Source of the DNA: Pseudoxanthobacter soli DSM 19599
GTDB lineage: Bacteria > Pseudomonadota > Alphaproteobacteria > Rhizobiales > Segnochrobactraceae
Assembly: GCF_900148505.1 (NCBI RefSeq)
Contig: NZ_FRXO01000001.1
Location: forward strand, 310,001 to 374,000
Length of the DNA: 64,000 nucleotides
Direction: 5' to 3'
The position numbers were made by a program, and so were the translations under genes. Shown here one piece after another: positions 25,784-35,596 of this stretch (positions are counted from its first letter, which is position 1; every line of letters starts with the position of its first letter). A model generated the notes under the pieces. That model was not told the DNA's origin. It ran no database searches and saw only the letters and a program-made list of their open reading frames with translations.

Positions 25784-26896
25784 ATGTGTTTCCTGGCGCC
25801 TTCCGGTTCCGAAAACGCCGACGTGCGGGATGCCGATCGGGCCTGGATCCATCAGGCGATCGCCCGCATCGAGGCCGACTACAACCGCTCGGCGGATACC
25901 CATCTCATCAAGGTCGACCTGCCGATCCCCGGCATCCACCTCTATCTCAAGGATGAGTCGAGCCATCCCACCGGCTCGCTGAAGCATCGGCTCGCGCGCT
26001 CGCTGATGCTCTATGCGCTCTGCAACGGCCGCGTCGGCCCGCGCACCACGCTGATCGAAGCTTCCAGCGGTTCGACGGCGGTGTCGGAGGCCTATTTCGC
26101 CCGGCTGATCGGCAGCCGGTTCATCGCCGTGGTGCCGCGCTCGACATCGTCGGAAAAGGTGCGGATGATCGAGGACCAGGGCGGCGAGGTGTTCTTCGTC
26201 GACGGCCCCAAGGAGGTCTACGGCGCGGCGGAGCGGCTCGCCGCCGAGACCGGCGGCTACTATCTCGACCAGTTCACGTTCGCCGAGCGGGCGACGGACT
26301 GGCGCGGCAACAACAACATCGCCGAATCGCTGTTCCGCCAGATGTCGGCCGAACCCGCGCCTGTGCCGAGCTGGCTCGTCTGCAGCGCCGGCACGGGGGG
26401 CACCTCGGCCACCCTCGGCCGCTATATCCGCTATCGCCGCTTCGACACGCGGCTCTGTGTCGCCGATCCCGAAAGCTCGGTGTTTCACCGCCACTTCGTC
26501 GATCCCTCGGTGATGGAACTCGATTGTCCGGGGCCGGGCATCGAGGGGATCGGCCGTCCGCGCGTGGAACCCTCGTTCCTGCCGGAACTGGTGGACTGCA
26601 TGATCGCGGTGCCGAATGCCGCGAGCCTTGCCGCGATGCGCGCCATCAGCGACGTCATCCGCAAGCCGTGCGGCGGCTCGACCGGGACCAACATCTGGGC
26701 GACCGCGCGCATCATCTCGCGGATGATGGCGCGGGGCGAGACCGGCTCGGTGGTGACGCTCCTGTGCGATTCCGGCGACCGCTACCGCTCGACCTATTAT
26801 GACGAGACCTGGATCGCCACGCAGGGCCTCGATCTAGCGGCGGCCAGAGCCGAGATCGACGATTTCCTGCTGAAGGGCGTGCCGCTGTCCGAGTAA
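25784..26896 (+). CDS. PLP-dependent cysteine synthase-fold enzyme, Cds1-like (cysteine desulfhydrase type)
   Basis: This 370-residue fold-type II PLP enzyme has the cofactor Lys in HPTGSLKHRLAR, EASSGSTAVSEAYFARL, the DQFTFAERATDWRGNNN segment and the phosphate loop AGTGGTSAT. These match, by recall, mycobacterial Cds1-type L-cysteine desulfhydrases rather than CysK. It would release H2S, ammonia and pyruvate from cysteine. ATG 25784 after GGAG gives the normal N terminus; the frame is open to 25655. There is no obvious partner gene. The assignment to a superfamily is firm, the reaction is inferred. Confidence 0.82.
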   Translation: MCFLAPSGSENADVRDADRAWIHQAIARIEADYNRSADTHLIKVDLPIPGIHLYLKDESSHPTGSLKHRLARSLMLYALCNGRVGPRTTLIEASSGSTAVSEAYFARLIGSRFIAVVPRSTSSEKVRMIEDQGGEVFFVDGPKEVYGAAERLAAETGGYYLDQFTFAERATDWRGNNNIAESLFRQMSAEPAPVPSWLVCSAGTGGTSATLGRYIRYRRFDTRLCVADPESSVFHRHFVDPSVMELDCPGPGIEGIGRPRVEPSFLPELVDCMIAVPNAASLAAMRAISDVIRKPCGGSTGTNIWATARIISRMMARGETGSVVTLLCDSGDRYRSTYYDETWIATQGLDLAAARAEIDDFLLKGVPLSE

Positions 26897-26907
26897 GACG
26901 GCGCCGA

Positions 26908-27678
26908 TCACGATGCGGTGCCGGCGGAGCGGGCGATCTCCCGTCCCGTTTCCGCGAGCAGCTTCAGCACGCGGTCGCGATCCGCCTCGCCGGCGACGTC
27001 GATGCGCCTCAGATAAGGGCAGGTGAGGGCCGCGATGGCCGTGCCCTGCGGACCGAGGATCGGGATCGAGAGATTGCGCACGCCCTCGATCTGCTGGCTG
27101 TCGGTGGCGGCGTAGCCGTCGCGGCGCAAGGCGTCGAGGCGACGGTCAAGATCCACCGGCGCATGGTCGTGCGGCAGGCGCTCGTATTCCTCGAGCATGA
27201 AAGCCCGTTCGCGTGGCGTCGAAAAGGCGAGGAGCGCCTGGCCTGAGCCGGTGCCGAGCAGGCCGAGATGGGCGCCGACCCGAACGCCGAGGCTCCAGTA
27301 TTCCGGTGAATCCACCTGCGCGACGACGATGACCGCGCCACGGTCATAGACCGCGAGATGGCAGGCCTGCCCGGCCTCGCGGGCGAAGCGGCGCATCACC
27401 GGCATGGCATGGGAGACCAGCCGACGCATCGGCTCGTGCCGGTGGGCGAGGGCGAACAGCTTGAGGCTCAGCTCATAGAGGTCGCCGGAGGAGCGGGAGA
27501 CATAGCCGCGCCGCACCAGCCGGTCGAGCATGCGGTAGATCTCGTTCGGCGTGCGGCCGAGAGCCTTGGCGATTTCCGCCTGGGTCAGCCCCTCCTCGGT
27601 CCCCGCGAGCAGTTCCAGGATGTCCAGCCCCTTGTCGAGCGCCGGCGCGCGGTAGCGTTCCGCCTCCTCACCGCTCAT
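26908..27678 (-). CDS. IclR-family transcriptional regulator
   Basis: The 256-residue protein has an N-terminal winged helix-turn-helix (LTQAEIAKALGRTPNEIYRM, residues ~30-50) and a C-terminal IclR effector domain (~80-245) ending in the conserved LSIPILGPQGTAIAALTCP region. It is divergent from the fuconate dehydratase gene, which it probably controls. An imperfect GTTTCA-AATA-TGAGAC dyad lies in the shared 236-bp spacer. Confidence 0.9.
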   Translation of the reverse strand: MSGEEAERYRAPALDKGLDILELLAGTEEGLTQAEIAKALGRTPNEIYRMLDRLVRRGYVSRSSGDLYELSLKLFALAHRHEPMRRLVSHAMPVMRRFAREAGQACHLAVYDRGAVIVVAQVDSPEYWSLGVRVGAHLGLLGTGSGQALLAFSTPRERAFMLEEYERLPHDHAPVDLDRRLDALRRDGYAATDSQQIEGVRNLSIPILGPQGTAIAALTCPYLRRIDVAGEADRDRVLKLLAETGREIARSAGTAS

Positions 27679-27764
27679 GTCGGGCCTTTACAGGAAAAAA
27701 ACATCGCGACACACCTCCTGCGGCGTTGACCGTCGCCGACGGATCGGATTACCTGCGAATAATA

Positions 27765-27780
27765 GTTTCAAATATGAGAC
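27765..27780. promoter_or_regulatory. Candidate IclR operator
   Basis: GTTTCA-AATA-TGAGAC (11 of 12 arm bases symmetric) lies between the divergent IclR and fuconate dehydratase genes. Many IclR regulators bind short TTTC/GAAA-type palindromes; the assignment is by position and sequence style. Confidence 0.45.
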
Positions 27781-27914
27781 GATGCCGCAAGCGGTTCCGC
27801 GGCCCTGTCTGCGGCGGCGATCCATCGTCGCGCGCTCATGAACGTCGGACCGGCCGGCGACGTCGGTCCGGACAACCCCGCAAGGCCGCGCGGCGGCCGT
27901 TCGAAGGAAGACCC

Positions 27915-29192
27915 ATGACCGTCATCAAAGACATGCGGGTGTTCGACCTGCGCTTCCCGACCTCGCTGTCGCTCGACGGCTCGGACGCGATGAACCCCGA
28001 TCCGGACTATTCGGCCGCCTATGTCGTGCTCTCGACGGGCGAAGACGGGCTGGAAGGCCACGGCCTGACCTTCACCATCGGCCGGGGCAATGACATCTGC
28101 TGCGATGCCATCCGCGCGATGCGCCATCTCGTCGTGGGCCTCGATCTCGACTGGGTCGAGGCGGATCCCGGCCGGTTCTGGCGGCATGTGACGAGCGACA
28201 GCCAGCTGCGCTGGATCGGCCCCGACAAGGGTGCCATCCACCTTGCGACCGGTGCCGTCGTCAATGCCGTCTGGGACCTGATGGCGAAGCGGGCCGGCAA
28301 GCCGGTGTGGCAGTTTGTGGCCGACATGGAGCCCGAGCAGCTCGTCAAGATCGTCGACTTCCGCTACATCACCGACTGCATCACGCCCGACGAGGCGCTG
28401 GAGCTTCTGCGCGCCCGGCACGCCGGCAAGGCAGAACGGATCGCGACGCTCAAGGCCGAGGGCTATCCCTGCTACACCACCTCGGCCGGCTGGCTCGGCT
28501 ATTCCGACGAGAAGCTGCGCCGGCTCGCGCAGGAGGCGGTGGATGCCGGCTTCGATCACATCAAGCTCAAGGTCGGCCGCGACCGGGCCGACGATATCCG
28601 CCGCCTTGCCATCGCCCGCGAGGTGTTGGGTCCCGACCGCTACCTGATGATCGATGCCAACCAGGTCTGGGAAGTCGGCCAGGCGATCGACTGGATGGCC
28701 GATCTGGCCTTCGCCAAGCCGTTCTTCATCGAGGAGCCGACGAGCCCCGACGATGTCGCCGGCCATCGCCGCATCCGCCAGGCCGTTTCGCCGGTGAAGG
28801 TGGCGACCGGCGAGATGTGCCAGAACCGCATCATGTTCAAGCAGTTCATCATGGAAGGGGCGATCGACGTCGTTCAGATCGATTCCTGCCGGCTGGGCGG
28901 GCTGAACGAGGTGTTCGCGGTGCTGCTGATGGCGGCCAAGCACGGGCTGCCGGTGTGGCCGCACGCCGGCGGCGTCGGCCTGTGCGAATATGTGCAGCAC
29001 CTGTCGATGATCGATTATCTGTGCGTCTCGGGCACCAAGGAAGGCCGGGTGATCGAGTTCGTCGACCATCTGCACGAGCACTTCGTCGAGCCGTGCGTGA
29101 TCGAAAATGCGGCCTACATGCCGCCGAAGCGGCCGGGCTTCTCCATCGAGATGAAGCCGGCCTCGATCCTCAAGCACGTCTTCGCGGGCTGA
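27915..29192 (+). CDS. L-fuconate dehydratase (enolase superfamily)
   Basis: The 425-residue protein has the mandelate-racemase-subgroup catalytic set: the K-x-K pair in HIKLKVGRD, metal ligands in MIDANQVW, IEEPTSPDD and ATGEMCQNR, and the His in WPHAGGVGLCEY, the last being typical of FucD. It removes water from L-fuconate to give 2-keto-3-deoxy-L-fuconate. ATG 27915 follows an AGGAAG site; the frame is open to 27726 without conserved sequence. A strong hairpin terminator follows. Other L-fucose pathway genes are not next to it. Confidence 0.9.
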   Translation: MTVIKDMRVFDLRFPTSLSLDGSDAMNPDPDYSAAYVVLSTGEDGLEGHGLTFTIGRGNDICCDAIRAMRHLVVGLDLDWVEADPGRFWRHVTSDSQLRWIGPDKGAIHLATGAVVNAVWDLMAKRAGKPVWQFVADMEPEQLVKIVDFRYITDCITPDEALELLRARHAGKAERIATLKAEGYPCYTTSAGWLGYSDEKLRRLAQEAVDAGFDHIKLKVGRDRADDIRRLAIAREVLGPDRYLMIDANQVWEVGQAIDWMADLAFAKPFFIEEPTSPDDVAGHRRIRQAVSPVKVATGEMCQNRIMFKQFIMEGAIDVVQIDSCRLGGLNEVFAVLLMAAKHGLPVWPHAGGVGLCEYVQHLSMIDYLCVSGTKEGRVIEFVDHLHEHFVEPCVIENAAYMPPKRPGFSIEMKPASILKHVFAG

Positions 29193-29239
29193 GCTTCAGC
29201 GCGACTCCGGCCGCGCGGCGGCCCGGAACAAATGTTGGT

Positions 29240-29271
29240 GGCGCCGGACGGAACCCGTCCGGCGCCGTTTT
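29240..29271. terminator. Intrinsic terminator between convergent genes
   Basis: An 11-bp perfect stem (GGCGCCGGACG/CGTCCGGCGCC, loop GAACC) is followed by GTTTT on the plus strand. It ends 3 bp before the stop codon of the convergent permease gene. Confidence 0.75.
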
Positions 29272-29273
29272 CG

Positions 29274-30761
29274 TCAATAGGTCTTGTATTCCGCCTCGCC
29301 CTTGGAGAGCGCGAACTCTTCCTCCGGCGACAGCACCAGCTTGTGGCGGCCGGCAATGGCGAAATAGACGATGCCGAGCGCGAACCAGATGGCGACGCCG
29401 ATGACGCCGGCCCGATACGTCGGATCGGAGAGTTGGAAGCCGAGGGTGACGATGGCGATGATGATCGTCAGCCCGGCGCCCACCACGCCGAACGGGCTCT
29501 TGTAGGGCCGCTCGATGTGGGGATGCGTGCGCTTCAGGATGATGTAGGACAGCGCCTGCATGATGTAGGACAGCATGGCGCCGAACACCGCCATGTTGAG
29601 GAGCGTGCCGCCGATGATGGCGGAGCCTTCCGCCGCGCCGACCGAGAACCACACCGCGAACATCAGAACCAGCGCGACCAGTGCGCCGGCGAGCATCGCC
29701 ACATGCGGCGTCTTGCGCGTGCCGTGGGTGATGGAGAGCCAGCGCGGGAAGTAGCCCGCGCGCGACAGCGAATAGATCTGCCGGCCCTGGGCATAGATGA
29801 TGGTGTGGAAGCTGGCGATGAGGCCGATGACGGCGACGAGCGCCAGCACCTTGGCGAGGCCGTCGCCGTAGATGGCACGGAAGCCGTCGAGTAGCGGTTC
29901 GCCGGAGGTGGCGAGCGCGAACGTACCGTTCGGCACCGAGGAATTCAGCCACAGGATCATGAAAGCCGAGATGATCAGCGTCAGGATGCCGAGGATGATG
30001 CCGCGCGGCATGTCGCGCTTGGGATCGACGGATTCCTCGGCGGCGAGCGGAAGCTGCTCGATGGCGAGGAAGAGCCACACCGCGAACGGCATCGCCGCGA
30101 GCGCGCCGCCGATGCCGTGAGGCAGGAACGGTCCCCCACCGTTCGGCAGCTCCGTGCCGTCAGCCGCCACGTTGAGCGCCCAGCGGGAGAAATCGACCAC
30201 AGGAAAGGCACTGACCCAGAAGGCAACGAGGCAGGCGAGCGCAAGCAAGGTGACGACCAGCGTGACCTTGAACGACAGCTCCACGCCGACGACGTTGAGG
30301 CCGACGAACACGACATAGCCGAAGATCCAGTAGACCGGCTGGAACTCGACCGGGGTCTCGAAGATCGAGCCGAGATAGGAGCCGATGAAGAACACCACCA
30401 CGGCCGGGGTGATGACATATTCGACGTTCTCGCAGAGACCGGTGATGAAGCCGCCCCAGGGGCCCATGGCGGTGCGGGCGAACGAATAGGCCGCCCCGGT
30501 GTGGGGCAGGGCGGGCGACATTTCGGCGATCGAGAAGGTGAGGCCGAGATACATGACCGCGATCAGGACCGCGGCGATGAACATGCCTCCCCAGCCGCCG
30601 GACGCGAGGCCCAGGTTCCAGCCCGAGAAGTGGCCCGAGATCACGGCGCCCACCCCGAGCGCCCAAAGCGATGCCACCCCGGCGTAGCGCTTCAGCCCCC
30701 GCTTCTCGAAATAGGCGACATCCACCCGTTCATAGGTGATGCCCGTCGGTTGTGTATCCAT
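29274..30761 (-). CDS. APC-superfamily permease, ethanolamine permease-like
   Basis: The 495-residue protein has about twelve membrane helices. The N-terminal segment GVASLWALGVGAVISGHFSGWNLG and the stretch AAYSFARTAMGPWGG are typical of amino acid/polyamine/organocation carriers, and its overall look is that of the ethanolamine permease (Eat) group. No ethanolamine lyase genes are in the window. ATG 30761 with GGGGAC upstream is preferred over the GTG at 30770. Its neighbours are fuconate dehydratase and an SMP-30 lactonase, so the natural substrate may be something other than ethanolamine. Confidence 0.85.
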   Translation of the reverse strand: MDTQPTGITYERVDVAYFEKRGLKRYAGVASLWALGVGAVISGHFSGWNLGLASGGWGGMFIAAVLIAVMYLGLTFSIAEMSPALPHTGAAYSFARTAMGPWGGFITGLCENVEYVITPAVVVFFIGSYLGSIFETPVEFQPVYWIFGYVVFVGLNVVGVELSFKVTLVVTLLALACLVAFWVSAFPVVDFSRWALNVAADGTELPNGGGPFLPHGIGGALAAMPFAVWLFLAIEQLPLAAEESVDPKRDMPRGIILGILTLIISAFMILWLNSSVPNGTFALATSGEPLLDGFRAIYGDGLAKVLALVAVIGLIASFHTIIYAQGRQIYSLSRAGYFPRWLSITHGTRKTPHVAMLAGALVALVLMFAVWFSVGAAEGSAIIGGTLLNMAVFGAMLSYIMQALSYIILKRTHPHIERPYKSPFGVVGAGLTIIIAIVTLGFQLSDPTYRAGVIGVAIWFALGIVYFAIAGRHKLVLSPEEEFALSKGEAEYKTY

Positions 30762-30941
30762 CTTGCCCACGTCCCCTGAGAAAATGCGGCGGCGGACGGT
30801 GCGCAGCGAAGAACACGCCTGCCGTCGCGGCCACGAGCCGATATCCGGTCACCGCGAGGGGAGCGAAGCAGCCCTCCCGATCACGGCAAGGTGAGCCATG
30901 CAATCGGTGGGCCACTCGTGTGCAAATGAAATCGCCCGGGA

Positions 30942-31832
30942 TCAGCCGAGAAGGACGCGGTGCTCCGGCAGGCCCGGTACGTCGACGGCGAGCGAGAAAA
31001 GGCTGCCGCCGAGCCGGTCGCCGGGATCCGACGCGGTCGTGATGTAGAGTGTCTTCAGGTCCGGCCCGCCGAACGTGCAGGTGGTGATGTTGCGCACCGG
31101 CATCTCGATGATGCGGTCGATCTGCCCGTCAGGCGCGATCCGCACGATGCACTGCCCGCCATAGCGGCAGTTCCAGACATAGCCGCGCGAGTCGATGGCC
31201 GAGCCATCGGGGGAACCGCGCTCGAAGCCGGAAAAGAACGGGCGCTCGTTGGCGATCTCGGAGGAGTCCGGGTCGTAGTCGTAGGCGCGGATTTCGTTGG
31301 CGAGGGTGTCTGCGAAATAGAAGGTGCGCCGATCCGGGCTCCAGCACAGAGTGTTGGCGATGCCGAGGTCGCGCCGCCATACCGTCGCCTCGCCGTTGCG
31401 CGCGATGCGGTAGAGCACCCCGTCCGTGCCGCCGGCGGGCAGGTCCTCGCCATTCGGTCCGACATTGTTGCGCATGGAGCCGACCCAGAATAGGCCGGCG
31501 GGATCGGGACGGCCGTCGTTGAGCCGCACCGCAGGGCTGCCGGGCAGGGTAAAGCCGTGATCGCGGCGTTCATCGCCTGCCGGCCGCCAGAGAATGATTC
31601 GGGAGCCGAGCGCCACCAGCATCGTGCCCGGCTGCGAGGTGAGCGCGAGGGCCACCACCGGCTCGTCGAACATCCAGGTGTGAACGGAGTTGTCCGCAGG
31701 CCTCAGCCGGTGGATGAGGAAGCGGTTGATGTCCGTCCAGTAGAGCGCCCGCTCGTCGGCGGACCAGACGGCCCCCTCTCCGCAGCGGTCGCCCGTCGGC
31801 ACAACGCAGACCACGGATTTGTCGATCGCCAT
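30942..31832 (-). CDS. SMP-30/gluconolactonase-family protein
   Basis: The 296-residue six-bladed beta-propeller has the divalent-metal residues expected in this family: Glu in CGEGAVW, Asn in RLNDGRPDP, Asn in GIANTLCWS and Asp in GSPDGSAID. Members hydrolyse sugar lactones to aldonic acids in the cytosol. ATG 31832 follows GAAGGA; the frame continues upstream to 32159 without similarity. The 180-bp gap to the permease gene on the same strand leaves cotranscription open. A role with fuconate dehydratase in sugar acid breakdown is an inference. Confidence 0.87.
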   Translation of the reverse strand: MAIDKSVVCVVPTGDRCGEGAVWSADERALYWTDINRFLIHRLRPADNSVHTWMFDEPVVALALTSQPGTMLVALGSRIILWRPAGDERRDHGFTLPGSPAVRLNDGRPDPAGLFWVGSMRNNVGPNGEDLPAGGTDGVLYRIARNGEATVWRRDLGIANTLCWSPDRRTFYFADTLANEIRAYDYDPDSSEIANERPFFSGFERGSPDGSAIDSRGYVWNCRYGGQCIVRIAPDGQIDRIIEMPVRNITTCTFGGPDLKTLYITTASDPGDRLGGSLFSLAVDVPGLPEHRVLLG

Positions 31833-32499
31833 CCTGTGTTCCTTCTCACCGTGGCCGCCTGGCCCGGAAGCCTCTGTTTTATGGGACTTAAATGCCCGCA
31901 TCGCGGTCAGACGGTGGGCTGAGCCGGTGGCGAGGTCAAGAGGGCGATGACGGCGCCAGCATGGGCGGATTGTGGCACTCGTGATCCACGGTTGTCGCAT
32001 TTTGGCAAAAGAGTGTCGCTGACGCCGTTGACGAACGACGCCGACGGGGGGAGGATTTGGGCTGATCGTTCGATTGCGAACAGGCGACCTCGCATTCCTG
32101 CGTGGCGACAGACGATTGCAGCGGAGACCCGTTTGCCGGGAAGCGCCTTCCCCCTCCATATGCTTCCCAACTCGCCGGTTGTCCCCGGCGGGGCCGCAGT
32201 CGTCACCGCTTCGCTCCTCCCTTTTCCAGTATCGTGGCTGGCCGAGGCCTTCCGACGCCCGGTCCGAGATGGGCGTGTCCTGCGTCGCGGCGGTCCCAGC
32301 CGGTTCCGGCAGGGGATTTGCATGGCGATGGCCGACCGGCGGCCGGTGGCGTTGCGGATGGGGACGGTTTCATCCACGGCCACCTCCACTCTTGGGAGTT
32401 GCGGTTTCGCCGAATATGTCTATACGAAGACAAACAACGAAATGCTCAACCAGCCGCAGGGCTGTCTGCCCTGACGCCTCCAGAGGTTAGCAGTTTCTC
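31833..32499. other. 667-bp intergenic region upstream of the liv operon
   Basis: It carries the promoters of the minus-strand lactonase and the plus-strand liv operon. Visible marks are a TGTCT-ATACGA-AGACA dyad at 32417-32432 and a short hairpin (CAGGGC/GCCCTG) near 32457-32473, just upstream of livH. Open frames here have no protein-like character, so I call no gene. Confidence 0.45.
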
Positions 32500-33423
32500 A
32501 TGGATTATTTCCTGCAGCAGCTCATCAACGGCGTTGCTCTCGGATCGATTTATGGTCTGATCGCCATTGGTTATACGATGGTCTATGGCATCATCGGCAT
32601 GATCAACTTCGCGCATGGCGATATTTTCATGGTCGGTTCGTTCATCGCTCTGATTATCATCGTCGGTCTGGGGCTGACCGCCGCGAGCGGTATCGGCGTG
32701 CTCGTGCTGGCACTGGCGCTGGTCCTGGTGATCGCGATGGTGTTGACCTCGGTCTGGGGCTGGACGGTTGAGCGCATCGCCTACCGGCCGCTGCGCGGCT
32801 CGTTCCGCCTCGCGCCGCTCATCACCGCCATCGGCATGTCGATCACCCTGCAGAACTTCGTGCAGATCACCCAGGACGCCCGGGTGAAGCCGCTGCAACC
32901 GATCGTGACCGGCGGCTACACGCTCATCGATGCCGGCGGGTTCGTCGTGCGGATCTCGAACATCCAGATCCTGATCGTGGCCACGACCATCGTGCTGATG
33001 TCGGCGTTCACGTTCATCATCACCCGCACCTCGCTCGGCCGCTCGCAGCGCGCCTGCGAGCAGGATATGAAGATGGCGGCGCTGCTCGGCGTGAACGTCG
33101 ACCGCACCATTTCGCTCACCTTCGTGATGGGGGCGGCGCTCGCCGCGGTCGCGGGGCTGATGTACCTGCTCTATTACGGCGTGATCGACTTCTATATCGG
33201 CTTCGTGGCGGGCGTTAAGGCGTTCACGGCGGCGGTGCTCGGCGGCATCGGCTCGCTGCCCGGCGCCATGCTCGGCGGCCTGCTGATCGGCCTGATCGAG
33301 ACCTTCTGGTCCGGCTATTTCTCGATCGAGTACAAGGACGTGGCGGCCTTCTCCATTCTCGCCATCGTGCTCATCTTCATGCCGTCGGGCCTGCTCGGCA
33401 AACCCGAGGTGGAGAAGGTCTGA
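32500..33423 (+). CDS. livH: Branched-chain amino acid ABC transporter permease LivH
   Basis: This 307-residue inner-membrane permease starts [20 protein letters not shown], the hallmark N terminus of LivH, followed by [20 protein letters not shown]. The EAA-like cytosolic loop is in [20 protein letters not shown] and [20 protein letters not shown]. It pairs with LivM to form the membrane channel. Its stop overlaps the livM ATG by one base, the first of several overlaps in this operon. Confidence 0.96.
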   Translation: MDYFLQQLINGVALGSIYGLIAIGYTMVYGIIGMINFAHGDIFMVGSFIALIIIVGLGLTAASGIGVLVLALALVLVIAMVLTSVWGWTVERIAYRPLRGSFRLAPLITAIGMSITLQNFVQITQDARVKPLQPIVTGGYTLIDAGGFVVRISNIQILIVATTIVLMSAFTFIITRTSLGRSQRACEQDMKMAALLGVNVDRTISLTFVMGAALAAVAGLMYLLYYGVIDFYIGFVAGVKAFTAAVLGGIGSLPGAMLGGLLIGLIETFWSGYFSIEYKDVAAFSILAIVLIFMPSGLLGKPEVEKV

Positions 33424-34754
33424 TGGTATCCGCCTCCGCTTCATCCTCTTCCGGGCGCTTCGCGGCGTCGCTGAAGGACGCCATCATCTCCGCGGTCGTC
33501 GCGCTCGCCCTGTTCGGACCGATGCTCGGCCTCAAGACCGAGACGACGACCGGCGGCCTGATCCTGGCCTATCGCTGGCAGGCGCTCGGCATCGCGGTCG
33601 CCGTGGTGTTCGTCGGCCGGCTTCTCCTGAACCTGTTCGTATTCAAGACGGACTCGCCCGCGACAGGGTTGCTATCGTCCATCGTGCCCGGGCAGGCGGC
33701 GCTCGCCTCCATCGGCAAGGTCCTCGGGCCGCTGCTCCTCGCCGTCGCCGTTTTTCTGCCGGTTATCTCGGGCGTCGCATTCCCGGCGCAGAGCCGATAC
33801 GTCATCGACCTTTCCATCCTTGTGCTCACCTACGTGATGCTCGGGTGGGGCCTGAACATCGTGGTCGGGCTCGCGGGCCTGCTCGATCTCGGCTATGTGG
33901 CGTTCTATGCGGTCGGCGCCTATTCCTACGCTCTGCTCGCCCAATATTTCGGCTGGTCGTTCTGGGTCTGCCTGCCGCTCGCCGGCATTCTTGCCGCGTG
34001 CTGGGGCATGACGCTCGGCTTCCCGGTGCTGCGTCTCAGGGGCGACTATCTCGCCATCGTGACGCTCGCATTCGGCGAGATCATCCGCATCGTGCTCCTG
34101 AACTGGGCTGATTTCACCGGCGGCCCGAACGGCATCTCCGGCATCCCGCGCCCGAGCTTCTTCGGCATCGAGTTCGACCGCAGCCCCGAGGGTTTCGCGG
34201 CAACGTTCGGGCTGCAATTCAGCGCGATCCACCGCATCATCTTCCTCTATTATCTGATCCTCGCCTTGGCCCTGATCACGGCCTTCGCCACGGTACGGCT
34301 GCGCCGGTTGCCCGTCGGCCGGGCCTGGGAAGCGCTGCGTGAGGACGAGATCGCCTGCCGCTCGCTCGGCATCAACACCACCATCACGAAGCTGTCGGCG
34401 TTCGCGACCGGGGCGATGTTCGGCGGCTTCGCCGGCTCGTTCTTCGCGACTCGCCAGGGCTTCATCTCGCCGGAATCGTTCACCTTCATCGAGTCCGCCG
34501 TGATCCTCGCGATCGTGGTGCTCGGCGGCCTCGGCAGCCAGATCGGCGTCGTCATCGCCGCTGTTGTCATGATCGGCGGCTTCGAACTGTTCCGCGGCCT
34601 CGACGAATACCGCATGCTGGTGTTCGGCCTCGCGATGGTGCTGATCATGATCTGGCGTCCGCGCGGCATGGTCTCCTCCCGCAAGCCGACCATCGCGCTC
34701 AGTAGCAAGGCCAAGGCGATCGACGCCTCTCTTGTCGGGGAAGGGCACGGCTGA
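33423..34754 (+). CDS. livM: Branched-chain amino acid ABC transporter permease LivM
   Basis: The 443-residue protein has a long N-terminal membrane part (~residues 15-120) common in alphaproteobacterial LivM, then the conserved core with [30 protein letters not shown]-type sequence and the loop [20 protein letters not shown]. It forms the second half of the permease with LivH. The start ATG 33423 and the end both overlap neighbouring genes by one base. Confidence 0.96.
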   Translation: MVSASASSSSGRFAASLKDAIISAVVALALFGPMLGLKTETTTGGLILAYRWQALGIAVAVVFVGRLLLNLFVFKTDSPATGLLSSIVPGQAALASIGKVLGPLLLAVAVFLPVISGVAFPAQSRYVIDLSILVLTYVMLGWGLNIVVGLAGLLDLGYVAFYAVGAYSYALLAQYFGWSFWVCLPLAGILAACWGMTLGFPVLRLRGDYLAIVTLAFGEIIRIVLLNWADFTGGPNGISGIPRPSFFGIEFDRSPEGFAATFGLQFSAIHRIIFLYYLILALALITAFATVRLRRLPVGRAWEALREDEIACRSLGINTTITKLSAFATGAMFGGFAGSFFATRQGFISPESFTFIESAVILAIVVLGGLGSQIGVVIAAVVMIGGFELFRGLDEYRMLVFGLAMVLIMIWRPRGMVSSRKPTIALSSKAKAIDASLVGEGHG

Positions 34755-35596
34755 TGCGCTGGAACCAGAACCCCGTGCTCACCGTCGAGCACCTCACCAT
34801 GCGGTTCGGCGGGCTCGTGGCCGTCGGAGACCTGTCGTTCAATGTCGGCCGCGGCGACATCACCGCGCTGATCGGCCCGAACGGAGCCGGCAAGACGACG
34901 GTGTTCAACTGCATCACCGGATTCTACAAGCCGACCGAGGGGCGGCTGACCGTGCGCGGCGACGCCGGCGACACCTTCCTGCTGGAGCGGATGCCGGACT
35001 TCGAGATTTCCGGCACGGCGCATGTGGCGCGCACCTTCCAGAACATCCGCCTGTTCGGCGGCATGACGCTTCTGGAAAACCTGATGGTGGCGCAGCACCG
35101 CGCGCTGATGAAGGCCTCGGTGTTCTCCATCGCCGGCATCTTCGGCCTCAAGGGATTCCGTAGCGCCCAGGCCGAGGCGCTGGACCGCGCCAAATACTGG
35201 CTCGATCGCGTCGGCCTGCTGGCGCGCGCCGACGATCCGGCGGCGGACCTGCCCTACGGTGCCCAGCGCCGGCTGGAGATCGCCCGCGCGATGTGCACCC
35301 GCCCGCAGCTTCTGTGCCTCGACGAACCGGCGGCTGGCCTCAACCCCCGGGAATCCGCGGAGCTGAATGACCTGCTGCTGTTCATCCGCAAGGAGCATCA
35401 GGTCTCGCTGCTCCTCATCGAACACGACATGAGCGTGGTGATGGAGATCTCCGACCACGTCGTGGTGCTCGACTACGGCAAGAAGATCTCCGACGGCTCG
35501 CCGGACGAGGTGCGCAACGATCCGAAGGTGATCGCGGCCTATCTCGGCGTCGATGACGACGAGGTCGAGGCCGTGGAGCAGGAGGTCGGAGTATGA
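34754..35596 (+). CDS. livG: Branched-chain amino acid ABC transporter ATPase LivG
   Basis: The 280-residue cytosolic ATPase has Walker A GPNGAGKTT, the LivG-type signature PYGAQRRLEIARAM in place of LSGGQ, Walker B LLCLDEPAAGLN and the His loop LLIEHDMSVV. The C terminus is a short acidic tail. ATG 34754 overlaps the livM stop, and its own stop overlaps livF by four bases. Confidence 0.96.
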   Translation: MRWNQNPVLTVEHLTMRFGGLVAVGDLSFNVGRGDITALIGPNGAGKTTVFNCITGFYKPTEGRLTVRGDAGDTFLLERMPDFEISGTAHVARTFQNIRLFGGMTLLENLMVAQHRALMKASVFSIAGIFGLKGFRSAQAEALDRAKYWLDRVGLLARADDPAADLPYGAQRRLEIARAMCTRPQLLCLDEPAAGLNPRESAELNDLLLFIRKEHQVSLLLIEHDMSVVMEISDHVVVLDYGKKISDGSPDEVRNDPKVIAAYLGVDDDEVEAVEQEVGV

